Notes: generated from the sequence alone by a model not told the origin. Positions 1 to 7,388 are shown, counted from the stretch's first letter. The stretch: DNA of 64,000 nucleotides from Methylacidimicrobium fagopyrum (GCA_026225255.1 JAMFSJ010000045.1:1-64000), one strand, 5' to 3'. Numbers and translations are program-made.

Positions 1-147
1 GGAAGTCGTAATCGTAGCGACGGAAGTCGTAATCGTAGCGATGGAAGTCGTAATCGTAGCGATGGAAGCCGTAATCGTAGCGACGGAAGCCGTAATCGTA
101 GCGATGGAAGCCGCTTTCCTAGCGAGGAAAGCCGCTTTCCACATGAG
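1..147. repeat. 21-bp tandem repeat, left of cassette array
   Basis: Five near-perfect units of 21 bp (unit GGAAGTCGTAATCGTAGCGAY, with an internal T/C change) run from the window edge to 105, followed by two degenerate units to 147. The period is a multiple of three, so one + frame stays open as a GSRNRSD heptad repeat and stops at 160-162. The repeat may therefore be the tail of a repetitive protein that starts outside the window. It may equally be non-coding. A second, unrelated 21-bp array lies at the other end of the cassette array. Confidence 0.85.
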
Positions 148-195
148 AAAAACGGCATTTGACTCGTCAAAAACCTTAAAAACACTGTGGGAAGA

Positions 196-226
196 GCCGT
201 TTTCGACTAAAAACCGGTAAAACGGC
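196..226. repeat. Stem-loop, GCCGTTTT / AAAACGGC
   Basis: An 8-bp perfect inverted repeat (196-203 with 219-226) has a 15-base loop. It stands in a gene-free stretch and lacks a clean T-run after it, so it is more like a REP-type palindrome than a terminator. Confidence 0.5.
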
Positions 227-262
227 AACTGGCCATGATTCGTTGGGTCGCGAAGCGACTAC

Positions 263-430
263 GGAAATTAGCCAGACACGCAGTGTCTGGTAACGGTAAA
301 GCATAAAAACCCGTCCGGGAGGACGAAGGAAATGTGGAACCGAAGTTGTTAATGACTATTTCCGCCGTCCCGCTGAGACGGGAAAGTCCTATCGGTCGCC
401 AACCAGACACTGCGTGTCTGGCTAATTTCC
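263..430. repeat. 28-bp inverted-repeat pair, MITE or REPIN-like
   Basis: Positions 263-290 and 403-430 are perfect reverse complements of each other over 28 bp. Each arm contains its own palindrome, CCAGACAC-GCA-GTGTCTGG. The 112-bp interior carries no credible gene. A short element with long terminal inverted repeats and internal palindromes fits a MITE or a REP doublet (REPIN). No target-site duplication could be recognised. The rest of the gene-free stretch 163-710 shows nothing else I can name apart from the 196-226 stem-loop and a possible array boundary at 650-698. Confidence 0.6.
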
Positions 431-649
431 ATCCGTGCCTTTGGCACTTAATTCGCTTTGGTCAGTGGCACAGTGCCGGCGACCGCCGACGTGAGTGAAA
501 TTACTTGAAAACACGGTGGCGAGCCACCCCTGCCCTCCGCATCATGGCCCGCCTCCCAGACCCAAACCACTGACTTAAATTATCCTAGACACCCAATAAG
601 GTGAGGCATAAAGTCAGAAACATGAACCGAGATATACCACAAAACTGTG

Positions 650-698
650 GCCTAATTCAGTATTGGCCTCAAAACTGTGGCATACCTACATGTTAGGC
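650..698 (+). other. Left boundary of cassette array, core site GTTAGGC
   Basis: A perfect core site GTTAGGC sits at 692-698 directly before the first cassette gene. A partial partner box GCCTAAT lies at 650-656, but the 49-bp interval lacks the paired inner arms seen in the other sites of this array. It is either a decayed attC or the recombination point at an attI. No integrase gene is adjacent. The call is weak. Confidence 0.3.
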
Positions 699-710
699 GT
701 ATCCGCACCT

Positions 711-1001
711 ATGAGTTCACAAGCCGAGCAGATTGAGGTTGAGCTTGCTGATGTTCAGAGCGTCGAGCAGTTGCATGAGCTTCTTGCGGAGTGGTTGGAG
801 TTTCCGCATTACTACGGCAAGAATTGGGATGCCTTTTGGGATATCATCACCGAGCCATATCGTTTGCCGCACCTTTTGAGATTTACTGGCTGGACCGCAT
901 TTCAGCGGCGTCTACCAGAGGCTGCCCAGCAGCTTCAGGAGTTATTGCGTGATGCGCCGTCACATTATTCATATATTGATTGCAGTTTTGAATACGCCTA
1001 A
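711..1001 (+). CDS. Barstar-family (RNase inhibitor-like) protein, cassette gene
   Basis: A 96-residue cytoplasmic protein. Residues 15-50 carry the barstar signature: a first helix (LHELLAEWLEFP), then YYGKNWDAFWD, which matches the conserved YGxNxDAxWD segment of the family. Known members bind and inhibit barnase-type ribonucleases or colicin-like toxins; here no nuclease partner is encoded nearby, so the target is unknown. The stop codon TAA is supplied by the left box of the following attC at 996. An in-frame ATG at 690 overlaps the GTTAGGC core site and would add seven residues; 711 is preferred because family similarity begins after it. It is the first gene of the cassette array. Confidence 0.8.
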   Translation: MSSQAEQIEVELADVQSVEQLHELLAEWLEFPHYYGKNWDAFWDIITEPYRLPHLLRFTGWTAFQRRLPEAAQQLQELLRDAPSHYSYIDCSFEYA

Positions 1002-1103
1002 CCCAGCGCTGGAGCCAACGGCGGCTGCTTCTTCGTTTGGAGGTTGGCCGCAAATCCACGCTTGCGCTTCTTCGCGCCGTGGCTCAGCTTTTGGTCGTTA
1101 GGC
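996..1103 (+). other. attC site 1 (108 bp)
   Basis: The left box GCCTAAC (996-1002) and right box GTTAGGC (1097-1103) are perfect reverse complements. The inner arms GAGCCAACGGCG and CGCCGTGGCTC pair except for one extra A on the left, the extrahelical base typical of attC. It is nearly the same as the site at 11206. Confidence 0.9.
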
Positions 1104-1115
1104 GGCTACACATTT

Positions 1116-1493
1116 ATGAAAAATACATGCACACTCATACTATCGGGCTTGCTTCTTTGTGGCTGTTGCACACAGAAGCAAGCGTCACAGCCAGCTCTAG
1201 CGATTGATCGCGTTCAAACCGGAACAGACACGGCTTGGGATCAGGGAGTTTATGTCCTTCATGTCACGAAGCGACAGGGCAATTCGCTTGAGGGCATTCA
1301 AATTATTATGGTGGCATCGGATGGAGTTAAGACGATTGTTTCAGCCGACACAGGCACGATTGAGCTGGGGCCGAGTTGTCTTGATAGCGTCAAGGACGAG
1401 AATGCAGTGGCGATTACGCTAAAGAATCCAGAGACGGTCACAGGTGATAAGCATACCCAGTCCACACAGATTATGCGTGTGTTGCATAGGTGA
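1116..1493 (+). CDS. Small lipoprotein, cassette gene
   Basis: A 125-residue protein of unknown function. The N-terminus is a type II signal peptide (MKNTCTLILSGLLLCGC) with a lipobox ending LCGC, so it is probably a lipid-anchored envelope protein. The mature part is predicted beta-rich and hydrophilic with no motif I recognise. The start at 1116 is the first ATG after the attC core site at 1097-1103 and gives a clean signal peptide; upstream in-frame codons fall inside attC and are not credible. After its stop come the ORF-less block A and then attC 2. Confidence 0.7.
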   Translation: MKNTCTLILSGLLLCGCCTQKQASQPALAIDRVQTGTDTAWDQGVYVLHVTKRQGNSLEGIQIIMVASDGVKTIVSADTGTIELGPSCLDSVKDENAVAITLKNPETVTGDKHTQSTQIMRVLHR

Positions 1494-1508
1494 TATGCTT
1501 TTACCGCC

Positions 1509-1674
1509 GTTTAGTTTCAAATTTGTAGTGCGACAAAACAGTTATTAATAGACTCCATTGGGCGTCTTAAAGCCGAGGCGAAGTGGTGGACGCGTAAGTT
1601 CGAGGTTGCGAGTTGAGCGTGTTTAGTCGAGCCATTGATTTTATGAAGCCTATTTTTCCAACCACGTTTTCGTG
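1509..1674 (+). repeat. ORF-less repeated block, copy A
   Basis: The first of four copies of a block of about 167 bp that begins GTTTAGTTTCAAATTTG and ends exactly where an attC left box begins. The other copies start at 3290, 7221 and 8443. This copy is the most diverged; the internal core-like heptamer is ATTGGGC (1557-1563) instead of GTTAGGC. No plausible + strand ORF lies in it. Confidence 0.85.
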
Positions 1675-1782
1675 GCCCAACCCTGCGCCGAAGCCAACGC
1701 GGTCGGCCCCGCCAGTTGCGCGCTTCGGCATCCCGATTCGCCACGCCATCGCTCCCGCGTGGCTCAGCTTTTTACCTTAGGC
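1675..1782 (+). other. attC site 2 (108 bp)
   Basis: Left box GCCCAAC, right box CTTAGGC. The inner arms AAGCCAACGCG and CGCGTGGCT pair with one unpaired A. The central part is shared with the sites at 7389, 8611, 9083 and 11532. Confidence 0.85.
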
Positions 1783-1798
1783 GTCTCTAGCGCATTGC

Positions 1799-2479
1799 AT
1801 GAGCCATCCACTCCAACCTATTCGAGATTATTTCCTCGACTGTTTCCGCCAGAGCATCACGAAGGCTCGCAGCGAGCTTGACCAAGTTGTTTCGGAGCTT
1901 TTGCTGGAGATTCCGGGCCTCGAGCATCCAGAGTATTGTTATCGGCTTTATCGTGCAGACATCATCGGGAAACGAGACGGCAAGCCGCAGATTTCGGAGG
2001 TTGCGGTTGGCGGACGAGAGGTTTTGGATTGGAAGTCAGCCGTGCCCATCGGTGTTAGTTTGGACGCACCGATGGTTTGGTATGGTATTGAGTTTGAGGT
2101 GTTCGGTGCGCCGCCAGACGAGCGCGCACTTATTGATTGGACGACACGCTGGATGGACATTTCGGATAGTCGGTTAGACAATTCGGCGGAGTTTCAGCAG
2201 GTTGTTCACAGCGTCACGCCGCCACAAATCACGGATTCTAGTTTTAGCATTTCGATAAATTTTGGCAGTGCCCCGACAGCGCGTTTGACGAGTTGCTGCA
2301 GCTTTTGGTGCGAGACGCCCGACGAGTGTCCGTGGGTTCATTTTTTCTTTCGCGTAGCTCAGTATGAGTTCGACCGAGACGTTCAGTTTCTTTATGCCGT
2401 GCCGCAGGAGCAGCAGGCCGACGCCACAGTTTTATCTTTTTTTCGTATCCTGAATCAGTTACTTGAACCGTATGCCTAA
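1799..2479 (+). CDS. Hypothetical protein, 226 aa, cassette gene
   Basis: A soluble protein with no signal peptide or membrane segment. The middle third alternates hydrophobic and charged residues as in an alpha/beta fold (PIGVSLDAPMVWYGIEF). I do not recognise the family. The start is the first ATG after the attC 2 core site, 17 bp downstream, without a clear Shine-Dalgarno sequence, as is usual in cassettes. The TAA stop lies in the left box of attC 3. At 681 bp it is the longest single ORF in the array. Confidence 0.75.
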   Translation: MSHPLQPIRDYFLDCFRQSITKARSELDQVVSELLLEIPGLEHPEYCYRLYRADIIGKRDGKPQISEVAVGGREVLDWKSAVPIGVSLDAPMVWYGIEFEVFGAPPDERALIDWTTRWMDISDSRLDNSAEFQQVVHSVTPPQITDSSFSISINFGSAPTARLTSCCSFWCETPDECPWVHFFFRVAQYEFDRDVQFLYAVPQEQQADATVLSFFRILNQLLEPYA

Positions 2480-2552
2480 CCGCCAACCGCCGTTGCCGCT
2501 GCGATTGCAAGTCACGCTATTGTTCGACGGTGGCTCAGCTTTTACGTTGGGG
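2474..2552 (+). other. attC site 3 (79 bp)
   Basis: Left box GCCTAAC and variant right box GTTGGGG. The inner arms CCAACCGCCG and CGACGGTGG pair with one unpaired A. It is the shortest complete site in the array. Confidence 0.8.
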
Positions 2553-2566
2553 ACATCATTCGCGCC

Positions 2567-2893
2567 ATGAAAACATTCATCTGGCTTTCGACAGCAGCTT
2601 TCGGGCTGGTTTGTTTTACTTGCTGGATTATGACCAAGTGGTCGCTATTCTGGCTCGCAAATTCAGACCATCCGGGCACCGCACACCGGATTATCATTGA
2701 GCATTATTATGGCTGGATACTTGGGTTGCCGATTCCTTGGGTGATTTGGTCGGCCAGCCTTACATTTCGCCGGCAGGAGGCCACTACGTCAGCATTATTC
2801 ACCTTTGCCGGGACTTTGATTTTGGCGGTTGCTATTGTGGTTTGTGTCGTCGTTTTAGATGTTGTGCCGCAGCTTTATCCATTGTTTTATTGA
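2567..2893 (+). CDS. Small integral membrane protein, cassette gene
   Basis: A 108-residue protein with three likely transmembrane segments at roughly residues 5-25, 46-66 and 75-100. The segment between the first two is charged and carries His residues. There is no family match I can name. The start ATG is 14 bp after the attC 3 core site. Four array genes encode short membrane proteins of this type, which suggests selection for envelope cargo. The stop TGA lies upstream of attC 4 rather than inside it. Confidence 0.7.
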   Translation: MKTFIWLSTAAFGLVCFTCWIMTKWSLFWLANSDHPGTAHRIIIEHYYGWILGLPIPWVIWSASLTFRRQEATTSALFTFAGTLILAVAIVVCVVVLDVVPQLYPLFY

Positions 2894-2907
2894 GCTATGA
2901 CCACGAT

Positions 2908-3015
2908 GCCAAACCTTGCGCCAGAGCCAACGCGTGCTGCGCCGCCAGTTTTACGCGGTAGCGTCCCGATTCGCCACGTCACCTTTCTTCCGCAACTCAG
3001 CTTTTTACGTTAGTC
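2908..3015 (+). other. attC site 4 (108 bp)
   Basis: Left box GCCAAAC and right box GTTAGTC. The left arm GAGCCAACGCG is intact while the right arm has drifted (CGCAACTC), so pairing is weaker than in neighbours. Length and spacing match the family. Confidence 0.75.
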
Positions 3016-3039
3016 GACTATTTAACACACAACCCTACT

Positions 3040-3270
3040 ATGAAAATCGCAGCCATCATCTTGTTTATCTTATCCGGTCTATCAGGGCTCCAATCCATCA
3101 TAGCAATCGCATTGGGCGCGATGATGATGATGAAGCCAAACAGTAATGTTCAATTGGAAGTATTTCTGCCCAGAGCCGTTGGCATGTTACTTGTTCCCAC
3201 AATCTTGCTCATTATAGGATTGGTCTGCTGGAAGAAGTCAAAACGGACGCTTCCGCCTCCTATCAATTGA
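3040..3270 (+). CDS. Small two-helix membrane protein, cassette gene
   Basis: A 76-residue protein with two hydrophobic helices (about 4-30 and 45-64) and a basic C-terminal tail (KKSKRT). A run of four Met residues ends the first helix. The family is not recognised. The start is the first ATG after the attC 4 core site. It is followed by block B and then an attC whose right half is missing. Confidence 0.65.
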   Translation: MKIAAIILFILSGLSGLQSIIAIALGAMMMMKPNSNVQLEVFLPRAVGMLLVPTILLIIGLVCWKKSKRTLPPPIN

Positions 3271-3289
3271 TATAGAAAATGAACCGGTT

Positions 3290-3457
3290 TTTTAGTGTCA
3301 AATTTGCAGTGCGACAAAGCGGTTAGTAATAGACTTCGTTAGGCATCTTAAAGCCGAGGCGAAGTCGCGGGCGGCGTAAGTTCGGAGTTGCCCAGTCGAG
3401 GGTTTCCGGTCGAGCCATTGATTTTATGAAGTCTATTTTACCAGCCACGTTTTCATG
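3290..3457 (+). repeat. ORF-less repeated block, copy B
   Basis: Second copy of the block of about 167 bp. It contains a 7-bp stem GACTTCG/CGAAGTC enclosing GTTAGGC (3338-3344), and the outer pair AATAGACTTC/GAAGTCTATT. It ends at the left box of the following, truncated attC. Confidence 0.85.
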
Positions 3458-3516
3458 GCCTAACCCAGCACTGAAGCCAACCGCCGTTGCCTCTGCCCGT
3501 TCCGCTATCCTTGGCA
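3458..3516 (+). other. attC site 5, left half only (truncated)
   Basis: The left box GCCTAAC and arm GAAGCCAACCGCCG are present, but no right arm or GTTRRRY box follows. The array is broken here by the minus-strand insert. From 3517 to 3812 I see no gene. A 26-bp stretch at 3644-3669 resembles 7209-7234. Confidence 0.65.
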
Positions 3517-3643
3517 GAACAATTTTTTTTGGGAGAGACGCTCTTTAAGCTACGGGGTATATTCCCAAGGGCTTTGTCTTGGCCTGAACGTTCGCTGAAA
3601 CCGAAGTGGATGTCCGGCGCAGTCCAGTCTGAGCTAATGTGCT

Positions 3644-3669
3644 TATGAGCCAGTCGTTTATTTTCAAGT
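3644..3669 (+). repeat. Left copy of 26-bp direct repeat flanking insert
   Basis: This stretch matches 7209-7234 at 23 of 26 positions (TATGAGCCAG then YCGTTTA then TTTCAA). The second half is the start of the ORF-less block, so this may be a remnant of another block copy. The two copies bracket about 3.5 kb of reverse-oriented genes. Confidence 0.5.
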
Positions 3670-3812
3670 GATGCCACATAACGTCACGATTAGATTAACC
3701 GCCTCTAACATCCTTTGAGGCAATCGTTCACCGATTAACAGAACCATAAAATCTATGTATTTTGGAAATCATAAAAGTTAAGAAAGTTTGAAATTCTTTA
3801 CGTTGACCGCTT

Positions 3813-4553
3813 TTAAGCCAGGTTTAATTCATAACCATAATTGGGAGCCAAGGAAATCAAAGCGGGATGTTCTTTGAGAACAGTCTCCAAATATTCCTTA
3901 TATTCCTGCTTAACCCGCCATTTTTGAACGCTCTTAGCATCAATCGGACGGATTGAATGCATCGCACGCATATTTTGCCTGAAGTGTGGAAAATATTTAT
4001 GACCTTCCGTGAAATCGCGGACCGTTTCAAGCTGGAATGCCTGCGCAATCCTAGCCTGCACGGTGTTGGGACTGGAGACCAACTCTTCATAATGAATCGT
4101 CATGATCTGTGGCTCATCCTTAAATTCATCATAAAGCTTCAAGCTGGTAATTAAGCGTTCAGGTTTGACATAAAATTCATCCGGTTGATCGGCGTGGATG
4201 GAGGTTAAAATATCCCGCGGGTCCCGCAACATCCATAACACCCGGATGCCGGGATTTGCCCGTAATAAATCCCGGTTCATCGATAAACTCGTCGCCTGAT
4301 TACGGCTGGCTATCAGCAACGGTGGAAGTTTTGGACGTAACTGGAATGTTTTCGCCAAGCGGGATAATAAGCCCGAAGATTTTGCCGGTAAAAAAGAAAG
4401 CTGCTCAATCAGATAAGCAAGTGAACATTCTGACTCCTTTTTCACCACTTTCACCAATTTGGCTGCTTGAAATCCGCTCACGCACAATTCCCGCATCAAT
4501 GTATTGCCTGAACGTGCGCAACCTTGAATATAGATAGCTTGCGTAAACTTCAT
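3813..4553 (-). CDS. PAPS-dependent sulfotransferase family protein
   Basis: A 246-residue protein. The N-terminal motif GCARSGNTLMRE (about residues 11-22) matches the P-loop-like 5'-phosphosulfate loop (GxxRSGTTL), and RDPRDILTSIH (about 110-120) matches the 3'-phosphate-binding segment. Such enzymes move a sulfuryl group from PAPS to a sugar, lipid or protein hydroxyl. The acceptor cannot be told from sequence. No signal peptide or membrane helix is seen. It reads against the cassette genes and has no attC of its own. A possible extended -10 lies only a few bases before the ATG. Confidence 0.85.
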   Translation of the reverse strand: MKFTQAIYIQGCARSGNTLMRELCVSGFQAAKLVKVVKKESECSLAYLIEQLSFLPAKSSGLLSRLAKTFQLRPKLPPLLIASRNQATSLSMNRDLLRANPGIRVLWMLRDPRDILTSIHADQPDEFYVKPERLITSLKLYDEFKDEPQIMTIHYEELVSSPNTVQARIAQAFQLETVRDFTEGHKYFPHFRQNMRAMHSIRPIDAKSVQKWRVKQEYKEYLETVLKEHPALISLAPNYGYELNLA

Positions 4554-4563
4554 AGAAATAAAG

Positions 4564-4569
4564 AGTATA
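4564..4569 (-). promoter_or_regulatory. Possible extended -10 of sulfotransferase gene
   Basis: On the minus strand TGCTATACT reads as an extended -10 (TGnTATAAT-like), ending 10 bp before the start codon at 4553. Transcription from it would give a leader of only about 4-5 bases. No good -35 box is seen. Confidence 0.35.
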
Positions 4570-4720
4570 GCATTTTTACATTTTAATTTTGACTTATCCC
4601 TCGCGAAGAATTTTAAAACCGTTTCGATTTAGCATCGTATTGAGCCGCAATCATGAAGTATCAAGTGCCTTAACGATCTTCTTCGCACGTTAATCAAAAG
4701 GCTGCTCTATTGATGAGATT

Positions 4721-4742
4721 TGCTGTTGGCTTTTCAACAGCA
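4721..4742. repeat. Hairpin TGCTGTTG / CAACAGCA downstream of ferritin-like genes
   Basis: A perfect 8-bp stem with a 6-base loop lies about 60 bp past the stop of the second ferritin-like gene. It lacks a T-run on the minus strand, so it is at best a weak terminator. The gap 4554-4799 holds nothing else I recognise. Confidence 0.4.
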
Positions 4743-4799
4743 GACCACTAAATACTCCCACAATTTCAAGCTGTGTTATTGCCTGAGCTGACTTGAATT

Positions 4800-5774
4800 T
4801 TAGGCGTTTATTCCGTTAGGAAAGAAACCGCCTTTGGCGCCGCTCGGCGAGAGATAGACAATATTTAAGACTTGTTGGGTGGTTCGCGTGAACACCATGG
4901 CGTTGCTGTCCGCCGGAACGATGTTCGAGGTCAAAGTCGTGTCGCTCGTGTTCACCAAACCTTGCGCGATACCTGCGCCGCCTAGAGTGTTGATGGCATT
5001 CGCAATGGCCAGGGCATAGGCTTGGGCGGTGCTGCCCAAGTCATAAAGTTGCGAACGGATGATAGAAGCGTGATAGGCTTCGGTGCCCATGATGCCGACG
5101 GCGGCACCGCGACTTTTTGCGTTACTAAAAGAGGTCAGCGCGCCATGATACGCCGTGACTCCCACGTCTTCGAACAGATAACTGCCGAGCAGGAAGTTAA
5201 GATCACCATTGCTGCTGGCAAATGGGCTGAAGTTAGAGACGCCAGCCGCATTGCCGGCACCGACGAAGCTATTGACGAGGTCAATCGCCGGTTGCGCCAC
5301 GGGCGTTTTTCCGGCCGCCAAAATGATGCCGCGAAGAAACTTCACATGTTCAATCTCGTCCCGCGTGATCTCCAGGGCATATTGTTGCACTGCGGGGTCG
5401 TTGAAAGTCACCAACGGAGTGCCGGCTACGGCTCCTTGCGGTAAGATAACAGTTCCTTGGGTGCCGGTGCCGGTGATGTCCACCCCTTGGTCGCCCAAGC
5501 CAAAACCAGTGGTGGCGTAAGCATAATAATTGGCTTCGAGATATTCCAAATTAAGCGCGAAGTTAAGGATCGAAAGATCGGTCTTAGACAGGGTTAAGAC
5601 CGGGAAAGGTGAGGTGGTTTCCGACGCCGAGATCGCAATCTGAGCCTTGGCTGAAAGGGCACCGAAAGTGGCGAGTCCCAGGGCACTGATACCCATCGTT
5701 CTCATCGCTTGGCGGCGATTAGGTTTTCCGGCCAGCACTGCATTATCGTTGTTATTCATATTTTTTAGATTCAA
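4800..5774 (-). CDS. Tat-exported ferritin-like (Ferritin_2) protein, second of pair
   Basis: A 324-residue protein. The N-terminus has a twin-arginine type signal (PNRRQAMRTMGISALGLATF...AKA), pointing to folded export. The mature part is a ferritin-like four-helix bundle of the Ferritin_2/desiccation-related type: NLEYLEANYYAYA, then EITRDEIEHVKFLR (ExxH), EDVGVTAYHGA and GTEAYHASIIR, which supply Glu and His ligands for a di-metal site. Its role is unproven; relatives are linked to desiccation or oxidative stress. It lies 33 bp after a paralogue with the same motif order, so the two form an operon from a local duplication. C-terminal GGFFPNGI is shared by both. Confidence 0.85.
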   Translation of the reverse strand: MNLKNMNNNDNAVLAGKPNRRQAMRTMGISALGLATFGALSAKAQIAISASETTSPFPVLTLSKTDLSILNFALNLEYLEANYYAYATTGFGLGDQGVDITGTGTQGTVILPQGAVAGTPLVTFNDPAVQQYALEITRDEIEHVKFLRGIILAAGKTPVAQPAIDLVNSFVGAGNAAGVSNFSPFASSNGDLNFLLGSYLFEDVGVTAYHGALTSFSNAKSRGAAVGIMGTEAYHASIIRSQLYDLGSTAQAYALAIANAINTLGGAGIAQGLVNTSDTTLTSNIVPADSNAMVFTRTTQQVLNIVYLSPSGAKGGFFPNGINA

Positions 5775-5807
5775 TTTTAAATGATCAGATTTTTAAGTGA
5801 CGTAAGC

Positions 5808-6743
5808 TTAACGTTTGCTCATGCCTTCGGGGAAAAAACCACCTTTCTTGGCGTTGACTCCAAGATAGACGATGTTCGATACCAGCTGTGCCGTCCGGGA
5901 AAAGACGATAGCGTTGCTGTCGGCGGGAACTAAGTTTGATAAACCGGCGAATTGCAGTCCTTGATCAACCCCTTCGCCGCCGAGCGAATTTCTGGCGATC
6001 GAAATAGCATCGGCCGCGCTGACGGCGGCGGCGCCTAACTTATAGATCTCATTGCGGATGTTGGCGGCATGATAAGCTTCCGTGCCCATGATGCCCGCAG
6101 CCGCCGTGATGATAATCTTATCACTAATGGTGGAAATGGCGCCGTGATAGGCGGTCACACCGACATCTTCGAAGATAAAAGCTCCCAGGAGAAAATTCAG
6201 GTCGCCTGCGCTATCTTCAAATGGATTGAACGCCGAACCCAAACCGGCCGCCGCCGCCGCGGTATTAAAGCTGTTCACTAGATCAATGGACGGCTGGGCG
6301 ACGGGAGTATGACCGCCAGCCTTGGCAACGGCGCGCAGAAAATTGACGTGGGCGATCTCATCCGCCGTGATCTCGGCGGCATACGCAGCGATACTAGGAT
6401 TGGTAAAATTAACTTGCGTGGTGGACGGCACATTGACCGTGCCTTGTTTGCCTCTGCCGGTGATATCAACACCTTGCGAAGCAATGCCCATTCCGGTCGT
6501 AGCGTAAGAATAAAAATTGGCCTCGAGATATTCCAGATTGAGGGCTAAATCTATGACGGCCAAGGATGGATCGCCAAATTCGAACGCGGGCAGCGCCAGA
6601 CTTTTGCTGTTGATCAGTTCTTGTCCTTCAGCCGGCGTGAGCTTGAATACCGCTGCCGCCAAGGCGGTCAGGCTCAGAGTTTTAAGGGCGCGACGACGAT
6701 TGGTTTTTTTAATGAAAAGTGATTCAGAATCTGTGATGTTCAT
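5808..6743 (-). CDS. Tat-exported ferritin-like (Ferritin_2) protein, first of pair
   Basis: A 311-residue paralogue of the gene that follows it. The signal is KTNRRRALKTLSLTALAAAVF, a twin-arginine-like sequence. The motif order is the same: NLEYLEANFYSYA, EITADEIAHVNFLR, EDVGVTAYHGAI, GTEAYHAANIR, ending KKGGFFPEG. The metal-ligand Glu and His positions are kept in both copies, so both are probably active. The ATG follows an AT-rich leader; no convincing promoter was found. The operon reads opposite to the cassettes, like the sulfotransferase. Confidence 0.85.
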   Translation of the reverse strand: MNITDSESLFIKKTNRRRALKTLSLTALAAAVFKLTPAEGQELINSKSLALPAFEFGDPSLAVIDLALNLEYLEANFYSYATTGMGIASQGVDITGRGKQGTVNVPSTTQVNFTNPSIAAYAAEITADEIAHVNFLRAVAKAGGHTPVAQPSIDLVNSFNTAAAAAGLGSAFNPFEDSAGDLNFLLGAFIFEDVGVTAYHGAISTISDKIIITAAAGIMGTEAYHAANIRNEIYKLGAAAVSAADAISIARNSLGGEGVDQGLQFAGLSNLVPADSNAIVFSRTAQLVSNIVYLGVNAKKGGFFPEGMSKR

Positions 6744-6809
6744 ATTTTTTGTATTTGATGTTTTATTAAATTGATTCTCGAGATTAACGGAGCGGATGCC
6801 TTAAAAAGT

Positions 6810-6956
6810 TCATGCGGATTGGAAGGGGCTAACTTTTAATACTAGAGGGTTCAAGTAGCGAATGTCAGGGCTATCATCGACGACCAAAATGCGCAAACGA
6901 GAATTGTGTCGTTTGGCAATACAGGTTTCTTCACCTGACTCTTTAATAGTCGTCAT
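6810..6956 (-). pseudogene. Truncated response-regulator receiver domain
   Basis: A 48-codon reading frame carries LRILVVDDSPDIRYL, the first strand and acidic pocket (DD) of a CheY-like receiver domain, preceded by about 20 residues. It stops soon after (VLKVSPFQSA), long before the phospho-acceptor Asp, so about three quarters of the domain is gone. It is probably the relic of a regulator cut when this segment was built. It lies just upstream of the ferritin-like pair on the same strand. Confidence 0.65.
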
Positions 6957-7053
6957 GATTTAGACCATAAATCCAAAGATTTTAAATTTCTATAGGGTCT
7001 TCACCCCATGTTTTAATTATTGACAATATGGATGATATAAACGTCAAAACCAT

Positions 7054-7208
7054 CTAAGTCACCGCGAACGGCTGCCAAGGAACGAAATTATGTTCCTCAT
7101 TTTTACTGCCATTGACCGGAACCAGTTTAGGCACGCGAGGAGATTTGATACGTGGCGTCATCACAGCCGTATTTATTTGCACGATTTGCGGCTTAAGATT
7201 AAGGAAGC
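7054..7208 (-). other. Gene-poor stretch with a weak minus-strand ORF
   Basis: Between the receiver relic and block C there is no recognised gene. A minus-strand frame ending at 7054 could encode about 50-64 residues (...PKLVPVNGSKNEEHNFVPW), but its only ATG lies inside block C and it matches nothing I know. I do not call it a gene. Confidence 0.25.
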
Positions 7209-7234
7209 TATGAGCCAGCCGTTTAGTTTCAAAT
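7209..7234 (+). repeat. Right copy of 26-bp direct repeat flanking insert
   Basis: Matches 3644-3669 at 23 of 26 positions. The last 14 bases are the first bases of block C. Confidence 0.5.
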
Positions 7235-7388
7235 TTGCCGTGGGGCAAAGTGGTTGGTAATCGACTTCGTTAGGCGTCTTAAAGCCGGGGCGAAGTCGCG
7301 GGCGGCGTAAGTTCGGTGTTGCCAAGTTAAGCGTGGTTAATCAATCCTTTGATTTTATGAAGTCTATTTTACCAGACATGTTTTCGTG
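7221..7388 (+). repeat. ORF-less repeated block, copy C
   Basis: Third copy of the block, 168 bp, ending exactly at an attC left box. It has the GACTTCG/CGAAGTC stem with GTTAGGC inside (7269-7275). Its right half is almost identical to copy D. Confidence 0.9.

Noticed and set aside
650-698. attI site
   Set aside because: There is a perfect core site, but no integrase gene or direct-repeat binding sites beside it. It is kept only as a weak boundary entry.
1517-1744. Minus-strand frames beginning MANRDAEARNWRGRP, repeated at several spacers (also near 8949, 10532, 11320)
   Set aside because: They are the reverse strand of the attC repeats read in frame. Their similarity follows from the DNA repeat, and they run into unrelated sequence outside it.
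3453-3677. Minus-strand ORF beside the truncated attC
   Set aside because: It spans the broken attC and a direct repeat, has no homology I know, and has no start signal.
7221-7388. Promoter within the ORF-less block (TTGATT and TATTTT)
   Set aside because: The spacing between the two boxes is about 10 bp, too short for sigma-70, and no other good pair was found.
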